A stretch of DNA of 64,000 bases, taken from assembly GCF_007993755.1 (NCBI RefSeq), contig NZ_CP042467.1:4798001-4862000 (forward strand). The letters run 5' to 3'. Positions 9,037 to 17,782 of this stretch are shown one piece after another. The DNA is from Microvenator marinus. GTDB taxonomy: Bacteria > Myxococcota_A > Bradymonadia > Bradymonadales > Bradymonadaceae. The position numbers and the translations under genes are program-made. Each line of letters starts with the position of its first letter. Position 1 is the first letter of the stretch. The notes below the pieces were generated by a model. The model was not told the origin of the DNA, searched no databases, and was given only the letters and a program-made list of their open reading frames with translations.

Positions 9037-10176
9037 CTAGTTCTGACTCGGCCGGAATTTTACACGTCCAAGTCGATTTGAAAGGCTCAGTAAGTAGTAT
9101 GCGTCTACGCCACCTTCTGGTGCGTCAACCACCTGAATCATGTGCGGTCCTTCCAGTAGCGACGACCGCCCAACCTTCACCGGTTCTGCCAATACCTCGT
9201 CACATCGCGTATCGACTCGCCAGATTTCATCCGTGTTGAAGGCCGTCACATAGAGCATGCCGTCTGGACCTGCGCTGATATGATGAAGTGTATCCTCTTC
9301 CGATTCATAAAGCACGATGGGGTCTTCGGGGCCGCGAACCCAGGTCAAGGTCTCGAGGTCCAGCTTGTAGATCTCTGGCGCGGTCGCCGATGTGAAATAG
9401 AGATACTTGGAGCCGGGTGGCTGTGCTGGACGGCTCAGGGCGCCGCTCCGCTGTGGCGAGGGCACCGGGAATTCCACGGTACGCATCGTGCCGTCACTGG
9501 CGATGACGTCTACCGCTCCGGACGAGGTGGCCATCGCTTTGCGATCCACAAACTGTACGGCTCCCGTGGATGTGAGCACCAAAACTTCCTCATCACCGAG
9601 CTGAAACACATCTGCAAATTGTGTGTTCAAGAACGCCATCTCGATGACTTCTTCTTCGTCGGTCTCAAGGTTGCGCTTGACCACGGTGGATGGCCCAAAT
9701 CCCTGTGAGGGACTGATATAGTTGACGTCCGTCACCCAGAGATGCCCCGCGAACTCAGCCACTCCAGATGGGTTCCTAAAGGATGGTGCGGCCCACGCGT
9801 CAACATTCTCTCCGCCTTGGGTAATCTGCGAGACCGTGCGCCCGATGTAGTTTGTGACCCAGACCACCCCAGAACCCACGAACAAATCATAAGGGTTTTG
9901 ATCGTTTCCGAGGTCTGCAAACGGCGAGTACTGCTCGAGCTCGATATCCCAGGTAGAAATGGTGTTGTCGCGGCTCTCTACCACATAGAGCCAGCCGTCT
10001 TTGTGGTGCAGCGCGTTGGACGCAAGCCCGGTAACGTGAAGTTCCTCTGCCGCCCAATAGCCCAGGTTTTGGGCGCCACACGTTTCTTCGGATTGGGTGA
10101 AGGAAGGCGCCCCGGAATCCGAAGAACAACCCGCGATTAAGCTCGCGAACAACACTATATTTAGGCTTCTTTTCAT
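9037..10176 (-). CDS. beta-propeller lipoprotein, candidate BtuG-like surface cobalamin-binding protein
   Basis: A 379-residue lipoprotein: lipobox LIAGC with Cys17 and no Asp at +2, so sorting to the outer membrane is likely. The mature part consists of repeated short beta-sheet units of the YncE/NHL sort, for example GWLYVVESRDNTISTWD, YDLFVGSGVVWVTNYIGRTV, SGVAEFAGHLWVTDV, DEVLVLTSTGAVQFVD and DGMLYVTAFNTDEIWRVD, consistent with about seven blades. The start is ATG at 10176 with AGGGGG four bases upstream; it overlaps the TonB receptor stop as ATGA, so the two are translationally coupled. In Bacteroides, BtuG is a seven-bladed propeller lipoprotein that caps BtuB and captures B12. The same fold, lipidation and position here suggest an analogue; this is inference, since sequence similarity to BtuG was not tested. 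Confidence 0.72.
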   Translation of the reverse strand: MKRSLNIVLFASLIAGCSSDSGAPSFTQSEETCGAQNLGYWAAEELHVTGLASNALHHKDGWLYVVESRDNTISTWDIELEQYSPFADLGNDQNPYDLFVGSGVVWVTNYIGRTVSQITQGGENVDAWAAPSFRNPSGVAEFAGHLWVTDVNYISPSQGFGPSTVVKRNLETDEEEVIEMAFLNTQFADVFQLGDEEVLVLTSTGAVQFVDRKAMATSSGAVDVIASDGTMRTVEFPVPSPQRSGALSRPAQPPGSKYLYFTSATAPEIYKLDLETLTWVRGPEDPIVLYESEEDTLHHISAGPDGMLYVTAFNTDEIWRVDTRCDEVLAEPVKVGRSSLLEGPHMIQVVDAPEGGVDAYYLLSLSNRLGRVKFRPSQN

Positions 10177-12098
10177 AGTGCCCCCTCGGTGCTGATTTGG
10201 GCAGAAACGAAGATCGTCCGGCCGGGAAGGGGCGCCTGTAAAGAATCGGTGAGGTCGCGTCGATCGAAGAGATTTAGACCACGCGCCCTTAGGCTCAGCC
10301 AGGCGTTTGGGGACCAAGCAAGGCCAGCGTCCATGGTCGCGAATGCGGGGGCTTTGATGCTGCCAAAGGTGTCAAGGTTGGTCTCTGAGCGCCCGCTCAG
10401 GCCCGCGTTCAGACTCGCTTTTTGGGTCCCGGGAATCCATTGGTCGAGCCGCAATCTGGCTCCTACTCGGCCCGAAAAATCAGGCTGATGAGGCACCTGA
10501 TCGGACGTCTCGGCAAGCTCCGCACGCGTCCATGTTCCGCTGAGCTCCAGGTCAACCGGTTTTGCCAGAGTCCAATCAAGCCGAGCCTCAAGGCCATAGG
10601 CGCGGGTGGGGTCGATATTCTGAGCTTCGGTGACCGCGGAGGTGATCGGAAGAAAGAGGATCATGTCCTCGGTGTTGTTTTGGAAGAACGTTAGGCCCGC
10701 CTGGATGGTCTCGAAGGCTACCTCGGCACCGATATCCCACACGAGCGCGCGCTCGGGCTCCAAATCTGGGTTTCCGCGAATACTCTCGAGGTTCAGAAAG
10801 AGCTCGTCAAAGTCCGGTCTTCGTAAAGTGCGGGCGACATTGCCCACCAAACGAAATCCTTCGGTGGGTATCAAGGCTGCGCCAAAGGCTGGCAAAAATG
10901 CGCTGACACCACCGTCCCCTTGGGAGATGTTGGCACGTATCGCGCCGGTAAATTCTAGCCAATGAGTCGGCATGTAGTGTGCCAAGGTTGACGTCTCGGC
11001 GAGGCTTCTAGAACGCTCAAGACTAGATCTGATCTCACCTGATTCTTCACCTTGGTACGATTCGTGCCGAAACCTAACGCTCAGGTCAACTTTCCATGGA
11101 GACTCAAGATCTGAAGAATAAACGGCGGCATTTAGCGTGCCGCCACTGCTCCAGAAGTCGCTATCGGTCTGAAGGATGCCTCCGCCGGAAAAGGCGTCCG
11201 GGTTCAGATACCTGTTTTGCCTTAACTGAACGTCGAGTGATTCCTCTAAATCCAGTGAGAAGTAGGTGTTTTTGATCACGTTGAGTTGTTTGGCATTTAG
11301 CGTGCCAAGACCAAACGCGTCTTCGACGCGGGCATCCGAAAAACTCTCTTGGAATTCAGCAGGTCCAGCACTCCCTCGCTCGGTGCCCGAGAACCTGATG
11401 GATGCCCCTACGTGTCTGACATTGGAAAACGCATGGCTGGCCGTGAGCGCCGCTCCGAGCGCGCGGTGGTCGTTGTTGATCCGTCGGTGCTCTTGCCCCT
11501 GAGCGTCAACGAAGTCGTAATCACCCTCAGATGCCCGTGTTTGAGCCGAAAAGCTGACCTGACTCTTGGTGCCAGCTAGCCATGCGCCGGCTTGTAGACC
11601 CATGGTTTGATTCGACCCGCCGAGTGCGCCTACATGGCTTCCCCAGCCTGGCGAATGCCGAGTCTGAGTCCTGAAATCGAGCGTGCCGTTGAGGCCTGTG
11701 GCCCCGGCCGAGATGCCTGCTGCACCGCGATAGATATCCGCCGATACTACGCCCGGTAAGAGTAGGGTGCCGAGGTCGGTTCCCACGCCGAAGGGCACAT
11801 CCAGAGGTACGGAGTCGATGGAAACCGCGACCTGACGCGGGCTAGAGCCGCGCACGAGTACGTAGGCCGGTTGGCCAAGTCCTCCATGGGATCTGATTTC
11901 TACGCCGGATTCTCGCTCGAGTTCTTCCTGTGAATCCCCGTCTAAAAAACTATCGCGAAGGTCAACCTTGGACGTCACACCCGTCGGATGTATCGGCGCG
12001 CTCGCCCGCGTTTCCACACGATGCTCCTGTGCCGCAAGGAACTTGGGCACAAGCACGGTAGCGGCCACCAAAAGGCCTATATGAGCGGAACGTTTCAA
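10173..12098 (-). CDS. btuB: TonB-dependent outer-membrane receptor, BtuB-like
   Basis: Outer-membrane beta-barrel receptor that imports a scarce ligand using TonB-ExbBD energy; the upstream cobalamin riboswitch points to vitamin B12 or another corrinoid. The predicted protein has 641 aa with a signal peptide (MKRSAHIGLL... ending at FLAAQ), a plug domain (LERESGVEIRSHGGLGQPAY, VLVRGSSPRQVAVSIDSVPLD, GVVSADIYRGAAGISAGATGLNG) and a barrel of alternating strands; conserved late elements are NVARTLRRPDFDELFLNLESIRGNPDLEPE and LFDRRDL. Initiation is assigned to TTG at 12098 since CGAGG lies seven bases before it and a proper signal peptide follows; another TTG at 12137 would add 13 charged residues. 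Its last four bases overlap the lipoprotein start. A usual C-terminal aromatic residue is absent (ends EGAL). Confidence 0.88.
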   Translation of the reverse strand: MKRSAHIGLLVAATVLVPKFLAAQEHRVETRASAPIHPTGVTSKVDLRDSFLDGDSQEELERESGVEIRSHGGLGQPAYVLVRGSSPRQVAVSIDSVPLDVPFGVGTDLGTLLLPGVVSADIYRGAAGISAGATGLNGTLDFRTQTRHSPGWGSHVGALGGSNQTMGLQAGAWLAGTKSQVSFSAQTRASEGDYDFVDAQGQEHRRINNDHRALGAALTASHAFSNVRHVGASIRFSGTERGSAGPAEFQESFSDARVEDAFGLGTLNAKQLNVIKNTYFSLDLEESLDVQLRQNRYLNPDAFSGGGILQTDSDFWSSGGTLNAAVYSSDLESPWKVDLSVRFRHESYQGEESGEIRSSLERSRSLAETSTLAHYMPTHWLEFTGAIRANISQGDGGVSAFLPAFGAALIPTEGFRLVGNVARTLRRPDFDELFLNLESIRGNPDLEPERALVWDIGAEVAFETIQAGLTFFQNNTEDMILFLPITSAVTEAQNIDPTRAYGLEARLDWTLAKPVDLELSGTWTRAELAETSDQVPHQPDFSGRVGARLRLDQWIPGTQKASLNAGLSGRSETNLDTFGSIKAPAFATMDAGLAWSPNAWLSLRARGLNLFDRRDLTDSLQAPLPGRTIFVSAQISTEGAL

Positions 12099-12144
12099 AA
12101 TGCGACCTCGCTCTCTTCTCGCGAAGAGCGTTGTCAATGTGGTG

Positions 12145-12290
12145 CGTTCGCTCGGATATCCTGACTTGCGAATAGGGCATTGGGCCTGCGTCCTAGCCGC
12201 CTTCCCTCGTTAGAAGTGGCGTCTGGCTAGTACTCATCGCTTACAGTGGCGCGACCGTCCCGGATTTGCACCGGGTTCCCCGCGCGAACG
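12145..12290 (-). promoter_or_regulatory. cobalamin (adenosylcobalamin) riboswitch
   Basis: Read on the minus strand, the conserved B12-box core is present: GGGAACCCGGTGCAAATC, then CGGGACGGTCGCGCCACTGTAAG, a GCCAGACGCC arm, and near the 3' side GTCAGGATATCCGAGCG. The ends close as a stem, CGTTCGC (bases 12284-12290) with GCGAACG (12145-12151). Between the aptamer and the TTG start at 12098 is a GCGA-tetraloop hairpin, CTCTTC/GAAGAG, just before the ribosome-binding GAGG; with no U-run, a translation-controlling expression platform is more likely than a terminator. It should repress the btuB-like operon when cobalamin is plentiful. Confidence 0.93.
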
Positions 12291-12300
12291 TCTGCAACAT

Positions 12301-12330
12301 GTCATAAGGGGAGGGCAAGTACAAGTACAA
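12301..12330 (-). promoter_or_regulatory. candidate promoter of the riboswitch operon
   Basis: On the minus strand TTGTAC (12325-12330) and TATGAC (12301-12306) are separated by 18 bases and lie directly upstream of the aptamer. The spacing and position are good, the -35 match is moderate. It falls within the 50-base gap after the preceding minus-strand gene. Confidence 0.45.
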
Positions 12331-12340
12331 GCGGGCTGCT

Positions 12341-12856
12341 TCAAAAGACATCTGACACGGAGAGAGCCCGCGTCGAGAGTCCCATCTGAGCCGCATATTC
12401 CCAATCGACGTCCACACCACGGACCACCAACACGGCACTTGCACCCATTTTTCTGGATGAATCGAAGAAGGTCGCAGGAAAGTAGGACTCGCCGCTACGC
12501 CTCGGAACGCGATGGCCGAGCTCAATGCCTCCGGGTCTCTTGGCTTCCAACGTGTAGTAGAATCCATGGCCCATGTCTTCATCGAGCCCAATCAGCTCAA
12601 CTCCAGCTCCCCGCAACACATCCGTCGTTCGTTCAACTTCAGCAGGTTTCCAGCTTGCTGAGTTCAACACGAGCCCTCGAATTCCAGCGGAAGCAAAGGA
12701 CGGCAAGATGTACTCGGTTGATGGGGTGATCGGCGTACTCAGCGCTGCGTAACCGACGCCTTTGCGAATACGTTGCACCCACTCCACGCCGATCCAAGGA
12801 TTGATCGTCTGCTCATCAAACTTCAGCTCGCCTAGGAAATAGTGGGTCAAGGGCAT
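12341..12856 (-). CDS. hypothetical protein (171 aa)
   Basis: No family recognised. The 171-residue product has no signal peptide or membrane segment and mixes short hydrophobic strands with charged loops (for example GIRGLVLNSASW, GAGVELIGLDEDMGHGFYY, ASAVLVVRGVDVDWEYA), consistent with a small cytosolic alpha/beta protein. Two tryptophans and a Gly-His-Gly (MGHGF) cluster stand out. The ATG overlaps the end of the PKD lipoprotein gene by 10 bases, so it is probably cotranscribed with it; the reading frame could also end a transcript before the riboswitch promoter. Coding potential rests on codon use and the junction only. Confidence 0.6.
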   Translation of the reverse strand: MPLTHYFLGELKFDEQTINPWIGVEWVQRIRKGVGYAALSTPITPSTEYILPSFASAGIRGLVLNSASWKPAEVERTTDVLRGAGVELIGLDEDMGHGFYYTLEAKRPGGIELGHRVPRRSGESYFPATFFDSSRKMGASAVLVVRGVDVDWEYAAQMGLSTRALSVSDVF

Positions 12857-14871
12857 GTATCAAAGGCCTCGTTCTGCGCCCCGGGCGTACCGAGGTCAGA
12901 CTTGCCGCCGGCTGTGACGTACACAGTACTTCCCTCGCACCAGGCGCTTGCTGAGTCGTTCAAAACCTCATCGATTTGGGAGCGTTTCAGCGCCTTTGTG
13001 GCGCCGGCCGTGTTTGACCAACCGTTTGACTCATCGAACGCAACCTGAGCTATTTCATTGCCATTGCAGGTGATGATGATTTCGTCGTCTGAGTTGGCGA
13101 GGAGGAAATTGGCGTAGACGTAATCAGGCGTAAAGCCCGGAGACGTTGAACGTGCCAGCGTTTTATACGCGCCGGGCCCAATCACGAGGTCTTCGGAAAT
13201 GGTATGGGTGTCAATGCCAAGGTCCTCGATCACGCAATTGCTCAAACTCCACGTGGAATTCGTGGGATTATGAATTTCAAACCATTCACCAACCGTGTCT
13301 GAGAGTGCGTCCGGGTCGTTCATAAACTCCGTGATCACCACATCGCCTTCTGCGGCAGGCTGAGGCATTCCGGGCGCTTGAGCACTCACGACCAGCGAAT
13401 CTGGAGCGCTATCTACCGAGCCATCGTTTACGATGAGCTGGATCACGTAAGAACCTTCAAGGTCGGCCGTAAACGTAGGCATGGCCGCACTGGTATTGGA
13501 GAGCGCTGCGGCCGATCCTTGGGGCTTGGACCCGATGCTCCACCGGTAGACTAAGGTGTCTTGGTCGGGGTCGGTGCTCAGCGTTCCGTCGAGCTGAACC
13601 ACGGAGCCGGCGAGCACCGATTGGTCAGAACCTGCTGCAGCGACGGGGGCGCGGTTAGACTGTGTGGCGCTGATAGTGACGGTAGACGGGCTACTCTCCA
13701 GAGAACCGTCCGAGACCACCAATTGAACGGAATAGTCGGCTTCCACATCCGGCACAAACCGTGCCGAGGCTGTGGTCTTATCGAAAAGCTCCGATTGGCT
13801 CGCCCCGGGCTTACTTACCCAGGACCAGACGTACGTGAGGGTGTCGTCGTTCGCATCAAAAGACGCGCTGCTATCAAGAACCACCTCTTGCCCAAGAGCG
13901 ACCTGCCGATTTTGACCCGCATCTGCAACGGGCCGAATATTCTCGGTTGATGCCGTGATGATGACCGTATCCGGATTGCTCTCCGACTGACCGTCCTGAA
14001 CCTTGAGGCTCAGCTCGTAGGTACCGTCTACATCCGCATTAAACGTAGGGTTGACGATATCCGTCTCGCTCAGCGCCGCTGCGGACCCAGCAGGCTTGGA
14101 AACCATCTCCCAAACGTAAACGAGCGGGTCTGAATCAGCATCATAGGAAGCGATTCCGCTAAGCTGCACGCGCGACCCCGTCGCCACCTCCTGATCCGCA
14201 CCGGCGTTGGCGATGGGCGGGGTATTGTCCAAGAACGCCCGAATCTCAACCGTCGCCTGAGTGCTCGTGGCAATACCATCGCGGACTCTGAGCTCTACCG
14301 TGTAGGTACCGGCACGGTCCGCCACAAAACTCGGTCGCGGAATGGACGGCGAGTTAAGCTCGGCGGTGCTGCCCGGCGGTCGGGTGACGATACTCCACGC
14401 AAAACTAAGTGGGTCGGCATCGGGGTCGGAACTCCGTGTGCCATCGAGCTGAACAATCTGGCCCACCTGCACGTTTTGAGCATTCCCCGCATCGGCCACG
14501 GGAGGGCGGTTCGAGCTCGTTGGATCAAGCTCCACCTTGATCAGCACAAAATCAGGTTCAGAATCGATTTTGCCGTCGTGCACAGTCAAGGTAGCTTCGT
14601 AAACACCAGCTAGATCAGGCACAAAATTGACGTCCATACTGGCGGTCGCGTTGAGCCGAGCCTGCGAGCCCTCGGGCCCGATCAAACTCCACCTAAATGT
14701 CAGCGGGTCCATCTCCCGGTCCCACGAGCCTTCACCGCTCAAGAATACGGTCTGGCCAAGCTCAATGGTTTGATCCGGCCCCGCGTTCGCCAAGGGCTCG
14801 CGGTTCGTATCCACCGGAGTCTCAGCCTCCGCACAGCCCACCAAAAATACGAAAACGAGTAAGTATCGCAT
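12847..14871 (-). CDS. surface lipoprotein with five PKD-like repeats and a C-terminal lamin-tail domain
   Basis: Predicted lipoprotein of 674 aa: lipobox FLVGC with Cys13, then five Ig-like PKD/K319L-type repeats of about 97 residues. Each repeat has the pattern PxANAGxDQxVxxGxxVxLDG...DPDxDxLxYxWSxxxKPxGS and ends with YxxxLxVxDGxxxSxPDxVxI. After about residue 505 a lamin-tail (LTD) domain begins at GDVVITEFMNDPDALSDTVGEWFEIHNP and runs to the C-terminus with VIGPGAYKTLARS and ASAWCEGSTVYV. Such proteins are probably cell-surface adhesion or scaffold components; the exact role is unknown. No clear Shine-Dalgarno precedes the ATG. It is divergent from the DUF1015 gene, 69 bases away. Confidence 0.85.
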   Translation of the reverse strand: MRYLLVFVFLVGCAEAETPVDTNREPLANAGPDQTIELGQTVFLSGEGSWDREMDPLTFRWSLIGPEGSQARLNATASMDVNFVPDLAGVYEATLTVHDGKIDSEPDFVLIKVELDPTSSNRPPVADAGNAQNVQVGQIVQLDGTRSSDPDADPLSFAWSIVTRPPGSTAELNSPSIPRPSFVADRAGTYTVELRVRDGIATSTQATVEIRAFLDNTPPIANAGADQEVATGSRVQLSGIASYDADSDPLVYVWEMVSKPAGSAAALSETDIVNPTFNADVDGTYELSLKVQDGQSESNPDTVIITASTENIRPVADAGQNRQVALGQEVVLDSSASFDANDDTLTYVWSWVSKPGASQSELFDKTTASARFVPDVEADYSVQLVVSDGSLESSPSTVTISATQSNRAPVAAAGSDQSVLAGSVVQLDGTLSTDPDQDTLVYRWSIGSKPQGSAAALSNTSAAMPTFTADLEGSYVIQLIVNDGSVDSAPDSLVVSAQAPGMPQPAAEGDVVITEFMNDPDALSDTVGEWFEIHNPTNSTWSLSNCVIEDLGIDTHTISEDLVIGPGAYKTLARSTSPGFTPDYVYANFLLANSDDEIIITCNGNEIAQVAFDESNGWSNTAGATKALKRSQIDEVLNDSASAWCEGSTVYVTAGGKSDLGTPGAQNEAFDTCP

Positions 14872-14940
14872 GGCCGGGGAAGCTAGCTGAGATCGTTAAA
14901 TTACGCTACCCTTCGCTCGCCCAGACCTCAGGAGTCACGC

Positions 14941-16173
14941 ATGGTAGATATACGTCCGTTTCGAGCACTTCGCCCTAAGAAAGACCTCGCAAAAGCAGTG
15001 GCAGCGCCGCCTTACGATGTTTTGGATTCGTCAGAAGCCCGGACTCTCGTGGCCTCAAACCCGCATTCATTTCTTCACGTCACGAAGTCAGAAGTTGATC
15101 TACCTGAAGGCACCCATCTCTACTCCGATCAGGTCTACGCTCAGGCTCGCCAGAACCTCGCCAATATGATCGATGAAGGTGTGCTCGCCTTTGACCAGAA
15201 TGAGACGTTCTACGTCTACCGGCAGCGCATGGATGGTCGCGAACAGACAGGTATTGTGGCCGGGACGAGTGTCGCCGAGTACAACGAAGGCATCATCAAA
15301 AAGCACGAGAAGACGCGCCAGGGAAAAGAGGATGATCGCACTCGCCATATCCTCGAAACCGGCGCCAACACTGGGCCTGTCTTTATGACGTATCGCGCGA
15401 GTACAGCGATCGATGAGATTGTAGACAACGTCTGTGCCGCTGAGCCCGACGTGGATTTTGTAGCCGACGATCAGATCGCGCACACGATTTGGGTGATCAA
15501 AGATGAGTCCAAAGTCAATGCCCTGCAAAGCGCCTTTGAGAAGGTCCCCGCACTCTATATCGCGGACGGACATCATCGAAGCGCTTCCGCGGCTCGCGTA
15601 GCGCAAATCAAGCGCGATCAGAATCTGGCGCACACAGGTGATGAGCCCTACAACTACTTTATGTCGGTGATCTTCCCGGACTCTCAACTCCGAATCCTCG
15701 ACTACAATCGCCTCGTTAAGGATCTCAACGGCCTGAGCCCGGAAGACTTTCTGACCAAGCTCGGTGCCGAGTTCGAGGTGGAGAAGATCCAAAAGGCGCG
15801 CCCAGCTGAGAAGTACGAATTCACCATGTTCTTGGGCGACCAGTGGTATCGCCTACGCCTGAAAAACGCCGTGGATACTACGGACCCTGTCGCATCACTC
15901 GATGTCTCCATCCTTCAAGATCGCGTGCTCGCTCCCATCCTTGGCATCGGCGACCCACGGCTTGACGAGCGCATGGACTTTGTTGGCGGCATCCGGGGGA
16001 TGGATGAGCTCGAGCGCCGCGTGAAGGACGGCATGGCCGTCGCGTTCGCCGTCTTCCCTGCCTCCATGGACGAGCTGCTCAACATCGCGGATGCATCCGA
16101 AATCATGCCCCCAAAGTCCACCTGGTTTGAACCAAAACTTAGGTCAGGCCTCATCATCCGCACGATTGAGTAG
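14941..16173 (+). CDS. DUF1015 family protein
   Basis: Protein of 410 aa matching the DUF1015 family over its whole length: start IRPFRALRP, AAPPYDVLDSSEAR, NPHSFLHVTKSE, the middle GIVAGTSVAEYNEGIIKKHEKTR, and the ParB/Srx-fold motif YIADGHHRSASA. Distant relatives with this fold include ADP/ATP-dependent serine kinases such as SerK and SbnI, so a small-molecule kinase is conceivable, but that transfer is uncertain. Cytosolic; ATG with AGGAG six bases upstream. The next gene follows after 59 bases. Confidence 0.82.
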   Translation: MVDIRPFRALRPKKDLAKAVAAPPYDVLDSSEARTLVASNPHSFLHVTKSEVDLPEGTHLYSDQVYAQARQNLANMIDEGVLAFDQNETFYVYRQRMDGREQTGIVAGTSVAEYNEGIIKKHEKTRQGKEDDRTRHILETGANTGPVFMTYRASTAIDEIVDNVCAAEPDVDFVADDQIAHTIWVIKDESKVNALQSAFEKVPALYIADGHHRSASAARVAQIKRDQNLAHTGDEPYNYFMSVIFPDSQLRILDYNRLVKDLNGLSPEDFLTKLGAEFEVEKIQKARPAEKYEFTMFLGDQWYRLRLKNAVDTTDPVASLDVSILQDRVLAPILGIGDPRLDERMDFVGGIRGMDELERRVKDGMAVAFAVFPASMDELLNIADASEIMPPKSTWFEPKLRSGLIIRTIE

Positions 16174-16232
16174 AAGACGATCACAAATTCATTAACTGCG
16201 AACGCATTGATTTTCAAAAGGGAGTGAGAACT

Positions 16233-17084
16233 ATGTCTCTGAGCTATTCGAAGTATCTGGTTTCAACGAGCACATCGGGCGGAAAGTACTGGGAAGTTGA
16301 GGTCGAGGGGACCGATGTACGTATCCGCTACGGGAAGTTGGGCGCTGAACGTCCTTGGTCCACAAAGTCTTATGAGACCGAGGAGAAGGCGATAAAGGAA
16401 GCCGAGAAGACGGCGAATAGCAAACTTCGAAAAGGGTATTCCGAGGCTCCTCGGCCCTCAGAGATCAGCGATGAGTCGGTCGATCTCAGCAAAACTCCTC
16501 TGCGCGGGGTATTCTACTTCCGCGCCCTGGACCGCTATCCGGGAGGAAATGCGGATATGTTCACAATCAAGATCACGGTGGACATGTCTCCGGGCGAAGA
16601 TCCCAAAATCAAAGCGGCCAGGCATAGCAATTGGGACGGCGAGCACTTCACCACCACCGAAACTGAATTTGAGATGCCGGGGCTTAAGGAGAACACGGCC
16701 AAACTGATAGGAGCAGCTCAGTCCCTGACTGACGCGGGGCAGCGCGAAGGTGACTTCATCATCGACGAGCCCCGCTACGACGACGAAGAATACGACACCG
16801 AATGGAGCTTCCTCGAGTTTACACTCTATAAAAACGAATCCGCTTCCGAGAGCAAAGATCCGGTCTTGTTGAAGGTCGTACAACGAGCCATTCCCAAGGC
16901 TCCTAAAGTCAGCCCGCCAGACGAGACCTTCGCGGCATTCATCGAGGCGGTCCACACCCTTTGTGGAATCGGCCGAGTTGAGAACACCTCGGAATCAGGT
17001 GATGCTTTTTCTGCGGCCTTCAGCAAGTCCTCTGAAAACATATCTCATGGGTACAAAGACGGCGAGATACCCCTCTATCTCTGA
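16233..17084 (+). CDS. WGR-domain protein
   Basis: 283-residue protein with a WGR domain in its first 80 residues (KYLVSTSTSGGKYWEVEVEGTDVRIRYGKLGAERPWSTKSY). The WGR fold binds nucleic acid in PARP1 and MolR-like proteins, so nucleic-acid or regulatory binding is possible. The rest (about residues 90-283) is rich in acidic and aromatic residues (GVFYFRALDRYPGG, FIIDEPRYDDEEYDTEW) and was not recognised. ATG at 16233 follows GGGAG; a GTG three codons upstream is the alternative. The 3' end overlaps the truncated antitoxin frame by 38 bases, so its C-terminus may have been altered by the same rearrangement. Confidence 0.72.
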   Translation: MSLSYSKYLVSTSTSGGKYWEVEVEGTDVRIRYGKLGAERPWSTKSYETEEKAIKEAEKTANSKLRKGYSEAPRPSEISDESVDLSKTPLRGVFYFRALDRYPGGNADMFTIKITVDMSPGEDPKIKAARHSNWDGEHFTTTETEFEMPGLKENTAKLIGAAQSLTDAGQREGDFIIDEPRYDDEEYDTEWSFLEFTLYKNESASESKDPVLLKVVQRAIPKAPKVSPPDETFAAFIEAVHTLCGIGRVENTSESGDAFSAAFSKSSENISHGYKDGEIPLYL

Positions 17085-17781
17085 AGAAATTGGAGTCAGT
17101 GAGAGCTCCGGAAACTCGAATGAGTTTAAGCGCGTGGGAAGACCTTCTAATGTGTTTGCGGCCAAGAGTTCTCGGATTGCTCGCCATCTTTTGCAACATC
17201 CTAGCGACTCATTCCTCCAGGTTGAACTGGCCGACGCGACGGGTCTAGATCCGGGCTACACCAGTAAAATTGTCCATCGCCTCGAAGAACTCAGGCTCAT
17301 CTCGCGCAATGAAAACGATGAAGTCAAAGTTCGTGACCCGGACTTGTTGCTTGATGCCTGGAGAGAGAAATACGACTTCTCCATGCATCGCATCATCAAG
17401 GGCACGGTGGCTGCTAACAATAGTCGCGATCTCGCGCTCGCGCTTCAGGAGCGACTTCGCGAGTATCCGGGGGAATACGCCGCCACAGGGTTGACCGCCT
17501 CGTGGTTCATGGACAAATTCGCGACTCACCGAATCGTGACGTTCTTTGTGGAAAAGCCGACGAAGGCCATGTTGTCAGCGCTCAGGTTTCACGAAGGCGA
17601 GAAGGGCGCAAATGTGTGGTTGGTCTTGCCTAAGGATGAGGGCGTGTTTCAAGGGAAGAAGATGGTGAATGGTCTGATGTGCGTCCACCCAGTACAAGCC
17701 TATTTGGACGTGTTGCAGCATCCCGAAAGAGGACCAGAAGCCGCAGATTCCTTGCGCGAATCTCAACTTAAATGGACATGA
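17047..17781 (+). CDS. AbiEi-like type IV antitoxin, N-terminally truncated
   Basis: C-terminal two domains of an AbiEi-type antitoxin/regulator: from about residue 32, GNSNEFKRVGRPSNVFAAKSSRIARHLLQHP, a winged helix (LQVELADATGLDPGYTSKIVHRLEELRLI), then the variable AbiEi_C-like part (TGLTASWFMDKFATH, TFFVEKP). Related full-length proteins have an additional N-terminal segment of about 100 residues ending in a GNC-x-REG-PN stretch; here the frame starts almost exactly at that boundary, so the N-terminal domain is missing. It starts inside the end of the WGR gene and precedes the toxin remnant by one base. Whether it still represses its own promoter or antagonises anything is unknown. Confidence 0.6.
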   Translation: MGTKTARYPSISEEIGVSESSGNSNEFKRVGRPSNVFAAKSSRIARHLLQHPSDSFLQVELADATGLDPGYTSKIVHRLEELRLISRNENDEVKVRDPDLLLDAWREKYDFSMHRIIKGTVAANNSRDLALALQERLREYPGEYAATGLTASWFMDKFATHRIVTFFVEKPTKAMLSALRFHEGEKGANVWLVLPKDEGVFQGKKMVNGLMCVHPVQAYLDVLQHPERGPEAADSLRESQLKWT

Positions 17782-17782
17782 T

